From: JAWPNA01 sp045402695
Lineage (GTDB): Bacteria; Acidobacteriota; Polarisedimenticolia; JACPZX01; DASXTC01
Assembly (NCBI GenBank): GCA_045402695.1
Contig: JAWPNA010000344.1
Location: forward strand, 1 to 23,251
DNA: 23,251 nucleotides
Reading direction: 5' to 3'
Below, piece after piece: positions 1 to 7,601 of the stretch; the first letter of the stretch is position 1, and the number at the start of each line of letters is the position of its first letter. Position numbers and translations under genes: made by a program. The notes below the pieces were generated by a model. It was not told where the DNA came from. It worked only from the letters and a program-made list of their open reading frames with translations, and searched no databases.

Positions 1-191
1 AAAACGAACTCGTTTTTCAGAAAGCCGCGCTTAATCAGAACCCCTGAGGCCGGGTGTCGGGTAATTACCGTGCTTGTACATTCCGCCACGCACCGTCGAA
101 GCCAAGGTTGACGGAACGACCCTCACCTGACTTGGAATCGCAGCTGCAACTTCCTCTGCCCTGCGTGGGGTTCTGGACGAACTGCACCGGG

Positions 192-214
192 GCCCGGCTC
201 GGACCTAGCCGGCC
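192..214 (-). terminator. GC-rich hairpin after the oxidoreductase gene
   Basis: An inverted repeat with arms CCGGCT (194-199) and AGCCGG (207-212) lies just downstream of the stop codon of the leftward gene ending at 227. The outer bases can extend the stem with one bulge. No T-run follows on either strand, so it is a weak terminator candidate or only an RNA-stabilising hairpin. Positions 1-191 show no gene that I can support. Confidence 0.3.
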
Positions 215-226
215 GAGAAACCCGGT

Positions 227-2041
227 CTAGATGACCGGCATCTCCGATCCCTTGAGGACAAGGGCCTCCTCGAGGGTGCTGATCCGCTTCGACAGCTTCT
301 CCACGAGCTTCAGCGCCAGCGAGGGGTCCTCCTGCATGCGCCGGAGGAAGTTCGATTTCTCGACCGTGAGGATCGTGGAGACGCCCAGGGATCGCGCCGT
401 CATCGATCGCTGCTCCTGGCGGACGATGGCACCCTCGCCGAAGAAGTCCCCCGGGCCGAACGTGGCCAGGCAGAACTCCTTCTCGCCCTGCCGGCGCAGG
501 ACCTCGACCTGTCCCTCCATGACGACGTACATGCAGTCGCCGGTCTCCCCCTGCCGGTAGATGACCTCGCCGTCCTTGTACTTCTTCCCGACCATCCCTG
601 TTGGCATCGAGACACCCCCATTCCTTCTCTTCGCCCGCTGCTGCAATGCCCCCGCCGCCATCTCCCAGGCGAACCTGGAGACGAAGGCCGGGTTCAACGT
701 CCGGAGGAACACCGTCCTGTAGGGCGCGCTCCCCGTGAACGTGTCCCACATCACCGTGCTCATCCGGCGGGGCGAACCCTCCGTGCGCTGCTCGCGCGAC
801 AACATGCGCCACACGCCGCGCTGGGCGAAGCGCGCCCTCTTGATCAGCCGCGTGACCACGAAGACCGCATCCCCCAGCATGTTGTCCCTGGCGATGGCCC
901 GGCAGGCGGGGGCGTAGTGGCGCTCGAAGTCCGCCGCCGAGATTCCGTACAGCGCCGCCGCCGAGGCGGCCGCCTTGGCCGTGCGGTAGGCCGCGCCGAT
1001 GCCGTCCTTGTACAGGCGGGTCGTGCCGCAGTCACCGATGAACAGGCACCGGTCCCCCGAGGGAAGCGAGGCCCCGCGCACGTTGATCCTCGGTGCGCAG
1101 CGGCAGAAGTCGCTCGGCGGCCTCCAGTGAGGCGGCATCACCTCGCGCACTTGGCGCGAGTTCAAAAACGCCTCCACGAGCGGCTTGTCGATGTCCTTGC
1201 CGAGCAGGCAGACCGTGACGTAGTCCTCCTTCGGGATCAGCGCCGCGAACTCGATGCGCGGCATGTCGAGGAGGAAGACGTGCATCGAGCTGCCGAGGTA
1301 GCGGCGTAGGAGCTCGACGCCGAGGAAGAATTCGCAGATGTAGGTCTTCGTGGTAGCGGGGGCCCGGCGCACGCCGGCGTCGGCGAACAGGCGCGTCGCC
1401 GACCCGTTCACGCCGATCGCCATCGCCACCAAGTCGTAGGTCTCTCGGAGCCCCCCTCTGGTCTCGATCCGCGGCCGCCCATCGTCCCGGTCCAGGCGCT
1501 CGACGTGATCGTGCACCCAATGCGCGCCGCGCTCGCGGGCCAGGTCCAGGAGGTAGGCGTCGAAGCTCGCGACCGACGCGGAGGGGCTACCGCGCGGCCC
1601 GCCGCCCCGGTGCACCGCCGCGATGCGCTTCTCGTGGCGCGGCGTCTCGATCCTGATGCTGCCGACGTCCATGTGCAGGTGGTACGAATCGACGCGCCGG
1701 CGGATGACGCCGGCCGGCAGGTGGATCCCCTCGGCGGCCAGGTGCTGCACCAGGGACTCGGAGACGATGCCGCCGCACATGTTGCAGCCCTGGGCCCCGA
1801 GGTTCCGGAAGTCCCGCTGCTCGTAGATGTCGACCTGGAGGCCGAGACCGAGCCGCTCGCTGTTCTGCAGGAGGAAGTAGCTGAAGAACGACCCGGCAGG
1901 GCCCCCGCCGATCACGGCGACGTGCGAGCCTGGAACCAACCTGAGGTTCCCGTGGCTCGCCGCGGAAGCGATCGGGGCGCCGGGCGCGGCGCCCGTCCCG
2001 CTCCCCGATCCGGTCACTTCGATCGGCGCTGCCATAGACAT
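227..2041 (-). CDS. FAD-dependent oxidoreductase (geranylgeranyl-reductase-like) fused to a C-terminal cyclic-nucleotide-binding domain
   Basis: The 604-residue protein has two parts. Residues 40-470 form a flavoprotein with a dinucleotide-binding GGGPAG motif (45-50), an acidic FAD-ribose region (DIYEQ), a CNMCGG motif (86-91) and a late FAD-contacting stretch (GDCGTTRLYKDGIGAAYRTA). This layout resembles the geranylgeranyl reductase/FixC-type family. Residues 487-590 form a cNMP-binding beta-barrel with the phosphate-binding cassette FGEGAIVRQEQRSMTA, which keeps its Glu and Arg, followed by a C-helix. There is no HTH after it, so this is not a CRP-type transcription factor. The fusion suggests a redox enzyme gated by cAMP or cGMP; substrate and ligand are unknown. 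The start at 2041 has a weak ribosome site, and an ATG at 2035 is equally possible. The gene lies 79 bp downstream of the SDR/DUF2867 gene on the same strand. Confidence 0.85.
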   Translation of the reverse strand: MSMAAPIEVTGSGSGTGAAPGAPIASAASHGNLRLVPGSHVAVIGGGPAGSFFSYFLLQNSERLGLGLQVDIYEQRDFRNLGAQGCNMCGGIVSESLVQHLAAEGIHLPAGVIRRRVDSYHLHMDVGSIRIETPRHEKRIAAVHRGGGPRGSPSASVASFDAYLLDLARERGAHWVHDHVERLDRDDGRPRIETRGGLRETYDLVAMAIGVNGSATRLFADAGVRRAPATTKTYICEFFLGVELLRRYLGSSMHVFLLDMPRIEFAALIPKEDYVTVCLLGKDIDKPLVEAFLNSRQVREVMPPHWRPPSDFCRCAPRINVRGASLPSGDRCLFIGDCGTTRLYKDGIGAAYRTAKAAASAAALYGISAADFERHYAPACRAIARDNMLGDAVFVVTRLIKRARFAQRGVWRMLSREQRTEGSPRRMSTVMWDTFTGSAPYRTVFLRTLNPAFVSRFAWEMAAGALQQRAKRRNGGVSMPTGMVGKKYKDGEVIYRQGETGDCMYVVMEGQVEVLRRQGEKEFCLATFGPGDFFGEGAIVRQEQRSMTARSLGVSTILTVEKSNFLRRMQEDPSLALKLVEKLSKRISTLEEALVLKGSEMPVI

Positions 2042-2120
2042 GCCAGGGCCTGGACACGCGATCCGCTAGTTTCCCTGTAAAGCTACTCTACCACGATCCC
2101 TGCCCGATGCCACCAGAAAT

Positions 2121-3608
2121 TCACGCCTGGCGTTGGTCCTCGGCGGGACCCGGGCGCGCGGCCTCGGCCCGGGCCGCGCCCGCCAGGCCCTCGAGCATCC
2201 CGGCGAACACCATCTGGTGCAGAGGGTAGATGCCGTACCAGTAGGCGAGGCCCGACAGACCCAGCGGATCGAACAGGGCCGTCTGCCTCACGATCGCACC
2301 GCCATGCCGGCGCGCGACCTCGAACTCGAGCCAGGCCCTGCCGGGGAGGCGCATCTCGGCGTGCAGCAGCAGCCTGCGATCCGGCTCGATCGCCTCGACC
2401 CTCCAGCAGTCGACCACGTCACCGACCGCCAGGTGTTCGGGATCGCGCCGACCTCGTCGCAGGCCGGGGCCGCCGACCATCAGGTCCAGTAGGCCCCTGA
2501 GGCGCCACAGATCGTTTCCGTAATACCACCCATTGGCCCCGCCGATCCGGCGGATGCACGCGAACGCGGCGGACGGTGGGACGTCCACGACGATCTCCCG
2601 CGAGTCGACCAGGCGCGACCCGAAGCGCTCGCCGCCGAACGTCCGCGAGCTCGAGGACGACAGCGCGTCGCACCAGCGGGTCTCTGCGAACTCGCGATCC
2701 TCGTTGCGCAGCGCGTCGGCGATCGCCTGACGGAATCCGCGCGGCTCCACGGGGTAGCCCCGCGCCGGCTCCGGGTCGCGCACGACGGCCGGGATGCGCA
2801 GGCCCTCGATCAGGCGCCGGCCGACCCGGGCGCGCAGGGGCGTAACGAGGCCGAGCCAGAGCCCCGACAGGCGCGGGGTCAGGAGGGGAGCCGGAATCAT
2901 CAGGCGGCGCAGACCGCGCTGGCGAGCGTATTCGCGGACCATCTGGGCGTAGGAGACCTGGTCGGGGCAGCCAATCTCGACGATGCCGCCGGCGGGCTCT
3001 GGTGTCTCGGAGGCCGACACCAGGTAGGCGAGTAGGTCGTCGATGGCGATCGGTTGGGTGGGAACCGTGACCCAGCGGGGCGTCACCATGACCGGGAGGC
3101 GCTCGCAGAGGGCCCGCACCATCTCGAAAGAGAGGCTCCCCGACCCGATCACGACCCCGGCGCGGAACTCGGTGACGCGGATCCCCGAGGCACGCAGGCA
3201 CTCCCCCACCCGGTGGCGGCTCTTGAGGTGGCTGGACAGGCCCGCCTCTGCTCCCCCGAGGCCTCCGAGGTAGATAATGTGCTCCACCCCGCGGGAGCGC
3301 GCCGCGGCGGCGAAGTTGCGCGCCGCCGTCTCCTCTTCCTCCTCGAACGATCCCTCCGACGCCATCGAATGCGCCAGGTAGTATGCCGTCCGCACCCCCG
3401 CGAGCGCCCGCTCGAGGCCGTCGCGCTCCAGGAGATCGCCGCGGACGATCTCGGTCGAAGCGGCGGCCCGGGCGCACAGCCGCTCCGGGTGGCGCACCAG
3501 GCAGCGGACCGGCGTGCCGCGGCGCTCGAGGCGCCGGAGCAGGCGGCCGCCGATGTAGCCGGTCGCCCCGGTCAGGAGAATGCGCGGCACGACTGGGGCG
3601 CCGCTCAC
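2121..3608 (-). CDS. SDR-family NAD(P)-binding oxidoreductase with C-terminal DUF2867 domain
   Basis: The 495-residue protein opens with a Rossmann fold of the atypical/NmrA-like SDR type: TGATGYIGGRLLRRL (13-27), then RCLVRHPERL for the cofactor pocket and a YLGGLGG segment. The C-terminal 170 residues match DUF2867, with GANGWYYGNDLWRLRGLLD, VGGPGLRRGRRDPEHL and LPGRAWLEFEV. It is probably a soluble cytoplasmic oxidoreductase of unknown substrate. In many genomes, as I recall, this two-domain protein sits beside photolyase genes. That fits the photolyase-like tail preserved in the ORF just upstream. The start is GTG at 3608, overlapping the upstream stop by 4 bp (GTGA), which implies translational coupling. 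Confidence 0.88.
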   Translation of the reverse strand: MSGAPVVPRILLTGATGYIGGRLLRRLERRGTPVRCLVRHPERLCARAAASTEIVRGDLLERDGLERALAGVRTAYYLAHSMASEGSFEEEEETAARNFAAAARSRGVEHIIYLGGLGGAEAGLSSHLKSRHRVGECLRASGIRVTEFRAGVVIGSGSLSFEMVRALCERLPVMVTPRWVTVPTQPIAIDDLLAYLVSASETPEPAGGIVEIGCPDQVSYAQMVREYARQRGLRRLMIPAPLLTPRLSGLWLGLVTPLRARVGRRLIEGLRIPAVVRDPEPARGYPVEPRGFRQAIADALRNEDREFAETRWCDALSSSSSRTFGGERFGSRLVDSREIVVDVPPSAAFACIRRIGGANGWYYGNDLWRLRGLLDLMVGGPGLRRGRRDPEHLAVGDVVDCWRVEAIEPDRRLLLHAEMRLPGRAWLEFEVARRHGGAIVRQTALFDPLGLSGLAYWYGIYPLHQMVFAGMLEGLAGAARAEAARPGPAEDQRQA

Positions 3609-3880
3609 CGGCCGCCGCCTCCAGCCTTAACGGCGGCGAAGACCGCCAGGGCGCGGTCGCGCGCCGCGCGGTGATCGACGATTGGGGCCGGATAGCCGCA
3701 CGCCGGGTCGCCGTCGAACGGTCTCCGCTCGGGCATTGCCTCGAGCACCTTCCCTGTCTTCTGTCCTGCCCCGGTGAGTTTGATCATGTCGCCGAGCGGT
3801 GTGACGACCAGCACCTCGATGCGCTCTGGAAGCACCGGCCTGCGGACGATGATGCCGGGCTTGAGATCGTTGAGGTTCAT
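3605..3880 (-). CDS. Chimeric remnant ORF: helicase-like N-terminus joined to photolyase-like C-terminus
   Basis: This is an intact 91-residue ORF whose halves resemble different families. Residues 1-47 (MNLNDLKPGIIVRRPVLPE..., then KLTGAGQKTGKVLE) look like the N-terminal segment of large SNF2/DUF3883-type helicases that often sit in defence loci. Residues 56-85, with YPAPIVDHRAARDRALAVF, look like the extreme C-terminus of a class I deoxyribodipyrimidine photolyase. Neither catalytic core is present. It overlaps the upstream HTH gene by 4 bp (ATGA) and the downstream SDR gene by 4 bp (GTGA), so both original operon junctions seem preserved. The most economical reading is a deletion or recombination that fused the start of one operon to the end of another, with the breakpoint near 3715-3740. 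The product is unlikely to be functional. Family assignments are from recognition of motifs, not a search. Confidence 0.55.
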   Translation of the reverse strand: MNLNDLKPGIIVRRPVLPERIEVLVVTPLGDMIKLTGAGQKTGKVLEAMPERRPFDGDPACGYPAPIVDHRAARDRALAVFAAVKAGGGGR

Positions 3881-4095
3881 CGGCCGCCCACTCGCCGAGC
3901 GCCGTGCGTTACCCGCCTACCTGTCGGGGTTGTGCCAGAGGGCGCCTTGCCCTCCTCGATCCACCGATCGATATCGTCCTTCTTGAAGCGCCAGGTGGCA
4001 GCGACCTTGGAGCCGGGCAGATTTCCCTTCTCCGCGAGACAGTAGCTGGTCTTTTCGTCCGTACTGAGGTAGGCCGCGACATCCCGAACATTCAT
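3877..4095 (-). CDS. Excisionase-family helix-turn-helix DNA-binding protein
   Basis: The 72-residue protein has the MerR/excisionase-like HTH_17 pattern: MNVRDVAAYLSTDEKTSYCLAEKGNLPG, then a wing and recognition element KVAATWRFKKDDIDRWIEE. Several positions of the usual motif are altered (for example TSYCLAEKG instead of TVYRLAEKG, and AATWRF instead of GGTWRF), so it may be drifting. I chose the ATG at 4095 because the homology begins there and a GAGGTGAGGA ribosome site lies about 10 nt upstream; a longer frame runs back to 4305 without family support. Such small HTH proteins commonly precede helicase and restriction/defence genes, and here the next frame indeed starts like such a helicase. 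The 4-bp overlap downstream indicates an operon. Confidence 0.72.
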   Translation of the reverse strand: MNVRDVAAYLSTDEKTSYCLAEKGNLPGSKVAATWRFKKDDIDRWIEEGKAPSGTTPTGRRVTHGARRVGGR

Positions 4096-4611
4096 CGCCA
4101 GAGTCCTCACCTCGTTTCTCCTAGCCCACCGATTGAAGAAAGTCGAGGTAAGGTAGTCAAAGTTGGCCCTTCGCATCAAGAGTGACTGTCGCCGCCTCAT
4201 GCCAGTGGAAAAAGGGCAAGGTCGGTGCCCCTGTAGTTGATGTGTTGACAAGGGCGGAGTAGTGGAGGGGAATGTGGGGCGGGAGAAGTTCGAACATTCG
4301 ATCACCTGGACTACCAGTTGATCTGAGGTTTGAACCGGAGGATCGCCTCGAACCTCCGATCGTCTGGGGAGTCACCGACTCTCAGCCACGAGTGATCGTG
4401 GTGGACATAGACGAGTCCCGGTCGAACGATGGCCGGGGTTTCGTGTTTAGGCGCGTGGGGCGGACGTTCTCGCCGATCACGGCCTCCGCGGTGGCGACTC
4501 TCTCCGTGTTAACCTGATCGCCCCGGAGCCCGCGCTGGGCCCTCTGTGCCAACATGAGTGAGACAGGTTCTACCCCTGTAATTAGTGATGAGGGCGCGGA
4601 GGCAGAGAAGC
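4096..4611. other. Gene-poor stretch with one hairpin
   Basis: No convincing gene is present. A nested inverted repeat occurs at 4325-4356: outer arms GAGGTT and AACCTC, inner arms GAGG and CCTC around an ATCG loop. A TTGACA hexamer at 4245-4250 on the plus strand has no matching -10 element. The part just before 4612 probably holds the left end of the IS fragment described next, but no terminal inverted repeat can be confirmed with only one end present. Confidence 0.5.
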
Positions 4612-4845
4612 ATGGATTCGATGCATGAGATGGATCTCACGGGGGAAACGGAAGGAGCCCGTAGGGCGATTGGAGTTTCCCCCGCGGCAGCCGCGGGCAT
4701 GGTGCCGGAGCCCGAAGTGGAGGCCCAGCCGAAACGGCGCCGCTTCACGCGTGAGTACAAGCTCCGGGTCCTCCGCGAGGGGGACCGATGCCGCCAGCCC
4801 GGCGAGAGTCGAGGGCGGCGGCAAACGACAATGTCTCAGGACTAG
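4612..4845 (+). pseudogene. IS3-family transposase OrfA fragment, 5' part only
   Basis: The frame encodes MDSMHEMDLTGETEGARRAI followed by EAQPKRRRFTREYKLRVLRE and GDRCRQPGE, the start of an IS3-family OrfA helix-turn-helix region. A GGAGG ribosome site at 4598-4602 sits 9 nt before the ATG at 4612, so the original start is preserved. Similarity stops around 4810. The expected continuation (the rest of the HTH, leucine zipper and OrfB integrase core) is absent, and the remaining codons to 4845 look like read-through into unrelated sequence. It is a dead insertion-sequence remnant marking past mobile activity. Confidence 0.7.
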
Positions 4846-5068
4846 CGAGAGTGGACACCGCAGCGAAGCCATCGCGGCCGAAGAAACGCCCGTTGAGAGC
4901 AGCCATGATCGCGACATCGCGGCGCCTCCGAGGAAGTGTTTCTCGGACGGCCACCGCTTCCACTTTGAGGCCCGAGGTGTAGGAATAAGTTTGCCGACGG
5001 TGCAGCGGACTGATCTCGACGGCCAGGGCCGCTCGCACGGGATCGTCACTTGAGCGGTGGACCTGGCT

Positions 5069-5086
5069 AACCAATTGGTTAACCAA
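5069..5086. repeat. Three abutting half-sites AACCAA-TTGGTT-AACCAA
   Basis: The 18-bp run AACCAATTGGTTAACCAA consists of three contiguous copies of the same hexamer in alternating orientation. Positions 5068-5081 form a perfect 14-bp palindrome (TAACCAATTGGTTA). A further TTGGTT copy lies at 5212-5217, close to the promoter at 5242-5270. The AT-rich repeats in a GC-rich setting look like binding sites for a repressor or activator, though which protein is unknown. Confidence 0.4.
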
Positions 5087-5223
5087 CGGTGATTCGAGGC
5101 CTCGTGCGGGCTGCTTCAGCGTATGGGCGGGTCGGTGCCCGCAGCCTGGGGACGCGAGGGAGAGCAAGATCACGCAGCCAATGGCGACTGGTCGAGCATG
5201 ATTGGTTACTAAACGCGGCTGCC

Positions 5224-5238
5224 ACATTGTGACATTGT
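5224..5238 (+). promoter_or_regulatory. Tandem ACATTGT direct repeat abutting the -35 element
   Basis: ACATTGT occurs at 5224-5230 and again at 5232-5238, an 8-bp period, ending 3 nt before the TTGACA hexamer at 5242. A TTGGTT copy sits just upstream at 5212. The position immediately upstream of -35 is typical for a regulator contacting RNA polymerase. This is inferred from placement only. Confidence 0.35.
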
Positions 5239-5241
5239 AAC

Positions 5242-5270
5242 TTGACAGGCCGATCCGATCCGCGTATAAA
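5242..5270 (+). promoter_or_regulatory. Near-consensus sigma70 promoter
   Basis: TTGACA (5242-5247, 6 of 6) and TATAAA (5265-5270, 5 of 6) are separated by exactly 17 bp. Transcription would start near 5277 and run rightward through the propeller pseudogene into the fatty-acid cassette that begins at 5821. No terminator is evident between them. This is the best housekeeping-type promoter in the window. Confidence 0.65.
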
Positions 5271-5389
5271 CGATTCTGCGCGCCGCCGCATACCGCCCTG
5301 GGCGTAGACGCTCCCCGCCTCAACCGTTGTGAGACGTTGATTCGAACCTCGTCTGCGGAGCCGATTTGAAGCTGGCCGCGGCCCATTGG

Positions 5390-5805
5390 TCGGGTGCACC
5401 GAACCTTGGCCGCCAGCTACGGACGGATCTGGTCGCCCGACGGCCCCTGGGTGCGCCACAAACACGAACATCGGCTGTGCATCCTGAAGATCGACGGAAC
5501 CGAGCAGGAATATCGGACGCGGAGGTGGCACATCTGCTGGACGCCCGATGGTGAGAGCGCTTCCTTTTGACCGGTGTGGGCAGCGGGCGAATCGCTGGCC
5601 TGACGAGGGGGTTTCGTTGACTCCCGACGGCGAAACGAGCGCCCTTGGCCGCCATGGACGTCCCGGCTGTGGCGGAATCCTCACCATGAAGGCGGACGGA
5701 ACGAACGCGAGGGTCGTCCTGTGGGCCGACCTGTCCCACAACTTGCTTCCCGCCGAGCCGGAGGAACAACGCCCGGTGACGTCGATCAAGGTGAGCGTGA
5801 CATAG
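5390..5805 (+). pseudogene. Frameshifted remnant of a PD40/TolB-type beta-propeller protein
   Basis: Two frames together recall the C-terminal part of a WD40-like propeller. From about 5427 the frame reads IWSPDGPWVRHKHEHRLCIL, then KIDGTEQEYRTRRWHICWTPDGES, ending at a TGA at 5568-5570. From about 5605 a different frame reads VSLTPDGETSALGRHG and GGILTMKADGTNARVVLW, ending at 5805. The repeated W/L-(S/T)-PDG and ADGTN motifs are the signature of PD40 blades. The frame change and missing N-terminus show decay. The remnant lies between the strong promoter and the dehydratase gene, so it may now act only as a 5' leader. Confidence 0.62.
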
Positions 5806-5820
5806 AGACTGGGTGGCGCG

Positions 5821-6315
5821 ATGCCTTTCGTGTTCATTGACCGGATCACGGAGCTGGAACGCCGGACGAGGATCAAGGCGTTTCGGAATTTCACGGTGGG
5901 GGAGGAGATTTTCCGGGATCATTTTCCAGGGTATCCGACGGTGCCGGGGAGCCTGCTGCTTGAGAGCCTCACGCAGGTGGCCACAGCGCTGATTGAAGCG
6001 TCCGAGGGATTCCGGATGAAGGCCCTGCCGGCGTTGATCGAGCGGGCGAAGTACCGCCGCCGCGTCAAGCCCGGCGACCGATTGGACGTGGAGGGACGCG
6101 TCGTGGAATGGGGCGAGCGGACGGTCCGCACGGATTTCGAGGGGCGCGTTGAGGGCGATGTCGCGGTTCATGCAGAGATCACGATGGCGATGATCCCTCT
6201 CGAGAGCGTTTTCCGTGATCAAGCGGTGAGAGACGCCATGCTGATGATCTACCGCGATCTGCTCGAGGGGACGCGGCTCAGCGGCTTCGAGAAGGGAGTC
6301 CAGGGATTGCCGTGA
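5821..6315 (+). CDS. fabZ: FabZ/FabA-like 3-hydroxyacyl-ACP dehydratase
   Basis: The 164-residue hot-dog-fold protein should dehydrate 3-hydroxyacyl-ACP to trans-2-enoyl-ACP in the cytosol. The central helix motif is HFPGYPTVPGSLLLESLTQ, with catalytic His34 and Glu48; the 14-residue spacing is the FabZ pattern. The later KYRRRVKPGDRLDVEGRVVE matches the family's strand region. The length is normal for FabZ. It is the first gene of a five-gene cassette and starts 15 bp after the propeller remnant ends, with a weak GGGTGG ribosome site. The next gene starts inside its stop codon (GTGA overlap). Being clustered with KS, KR, ACP and ER but without fabH or fabD suggests a dedicated accessory elongation system rather than the main fatty-acid locus. 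Substrate chain type is not visible. Confidence 0.88.
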   Translation: MPFVFIDRITELERRTRIKAFRNFTVGEEIFRDHFPGYPTVPGSLLLESLTQVATALIEASEGFRMKALPALIERAKYRRRVKPGDRLDVEGRVVEWGERTVRTDFEGRVEGDVAVHAEITMAMIPLESVFRDQAVRDAMLMIYRDLLEGTRLSGFEKGVQGLP

Positions 6316-7601
6316 ACCGAAGGGTGGCGGTGACGGGCGTCGGTGTGGTCTCGCCGTTCGGGGTCGGTCTGGAGGCTTTCCGCTCGGGGGTGCTCGAGGG
6401 CGTCTCCACGTCGCGGCCTATCCGCGCCTTCGACGCGACCGGATTGCCGACCAGTTTCGGCTGCGAGGTGCCCACCTCTTATGATGTAACTCCTTACGTG
6501 TCGCATCCGAAGATGGTGAGGACGATGAGCCGCCCGATGCAGTACGGCGTCGGCGCGGCCAGGATGGCGTGGGACGAGACCGGGCTGAGTGAACTCGATC
6601 CGGCCGACATCGGAGTCATCGTGGGGGTCGGGGGAGTGGGCAGTTGGGACACGGAGGACACCGCGGAGCTGAGCGCTGTCGCCCTGGAGCATGCGCGGAC
6701 TTTCGGCGCCTCGGAGCTTTTCGATCCGAGAAGCTGGGTCAAGCTCGCGCTCGAGCGCCTCAATCCGATCATGTGCCTGAAGGCGTTGCCCAACATGGCG
6801 GCGGCGCACATCGCGATTGTTCTGGAAGCGCGGGGCGAGTCGAGCACCATCGCGACGTCCTGCACCTCCTCGACGCAGGCCATCGGAGAAGCCTTCCGCA
6901 TGATTCAGGGCGGCCGGGCGCGCGCCGTGATCGCCGGCGGATGCGACGCGGCGGTCAATGTCTTGGCGCTGGCGGGGTTCGGCGCCCTGGGCGTTCTTTC
7001 GAAACGGTCGCACGACCCCGCCCACGCCAGTCGGCCCTTTGACCGGGATCGGGACGGATTCGTGCTTGGAGCGGGAGCGGCGTTCCTGGTGCTGGAGGAT
7101 TGGGACGAGGCCCTGCGTCGCGGCGCCCGGGTCCGTGCCGAGATCGCCGGCTACGCGAGCACGAACGACGGCTATCGGCTGACGGACGAGGATCCGAGGG
7201 GACAGGGGAGCATCACCGCCATCCGCAGGGCGCTGGCCGCGGCGGGCGTGCGGCCGGAGGAGGTCGATTACATCAACGCCCACGGGACGGCCACACGGAT
7301 GAACGACGCGACCGAGGCGCGCGTCATCACGGAGGTCTTCGGGACGCGCGTGCCCGTCAGCTCGACGAAATCGATGATCGGCCACTCGCTGGCCGCGGCG
7401 GGGGCGTTGGAGGCGACTGCTTGCCTGGTGGCAATCGAGGCGCAAAAGGCGCCGCCGACGATCAACCTGGATCATGTTGATCCGGACTGCGCGCTGCGGC
7501 ACGTAGCCCGCCGAGCGGAGGATCTCCCGATTCGCGTCGTGGTGAAGAATTCGTTTGGATTCGGCGGCCAGAACGCATGCCTGGTGCTGAGGAAGCCATG
7601 A
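6312..7601 (+). CDS. fabF: FabF-like 3-oxoacyl-ACP synthase (elongating ketosynthase)
   Basis: The 429-residue thiolase-fold condensing enzyme joins acyl-ACP with malonyl-ACP. The active-site triad is visible: Cys184 in IATSCTSSTQAIGEA, His324 in YINAHGTATRMND and His358 in STKSMIGHSLAAAGALEA, with Lys353 nearby. The FabF C-terminal glycine-rich loop is present as NSFGFGGQNACLVL. The motif around the nucleophile (TSCTSS) differs from the common TACAT/TACSS of housekeeping FabF. The start is GTG at 6312, overlapping the dehydratase stop by 4 bp, and its own stop overlaps the next start by 4 bp. No separate chain-length-factor partner is present, so it probably acts as a homodimer. The product could be a specialised fatty acid or a reduced polyketide-like chain. 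Confidence 0.9.
   Translation: MNRRVAVTGVGVVSPFGVGLEAFRSGVLEGVSTSRPIRAFDATGLPTSFGCEVPTSYDVTPYVSHPKMVRTMSRPMQYGVGAARMAWDETGLSELDPADIGVIVGVGGVGSWDTEDTAELSAVALEHARTFGASELFDPRSWVKLALERLNPIMCLKALPNMAAAHIAIVLEARGESSTIATSCTSSTQAIGEAFRMIQGGRARAVIAGGCDAAVNVLALAGFGALGVLSKRSHDPAHASRPFDRDRDGFVLGAGAAFLVLEDWDEALRRGARVRAEIAGYASTNDGYRLTDEDPRGQGSITAIRRALAAAGVRPEEVDYINAHGTATRMNDATEARVITEVFGTRVPVSSTKSMIGHSLAAAGALEATACLVAIEAQKAPPTINLDHVDPDCALRHVARRAEDLPIRVVVKNSFGFGGQNACLVLRKP

Larger units (their letters stand above)
4846..5241. other. Intergenic region upstream of the cassette promoter
   Basis: Plus-strand frames show nothing recognisable. On the minus strand a frame from 5227 to 4745 begins with a hydrophobic segment and a Cys (VILLSLASPGC), which could be a lipoprotein signal. 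The rest of the frame matches nothing I know and runs into the IS fragment, so I do not call it a gene. The stretch holds the AACCAA/TTGGTT and ACATTGT repeats listed separately. Confidence 0.4.

Noticed and set aside
4245..4273. TTGACA hexamer on the plus strand as a promoter
   Set aside because: The region 17-18 bp downstream is GGGAAT/GGAATG, not a -10, and no plus-strand gene follows closely.
4325..4356. Possible tRNA remnant because of GGTTTGAACC / GGTTCAAACC strings
   Set aside because: The flanking bases do not form a T-arm stem, and no acceptor or anticodon arm can be folded.
4745..5227. Minus-strand frame with a lipoprotein-like start (VILLSLASPGC)
   Set aside because: The lipobox is imperfect, the body matches no family, and the frame runs through the IS3 fragment in antisense, so chance is more likely.
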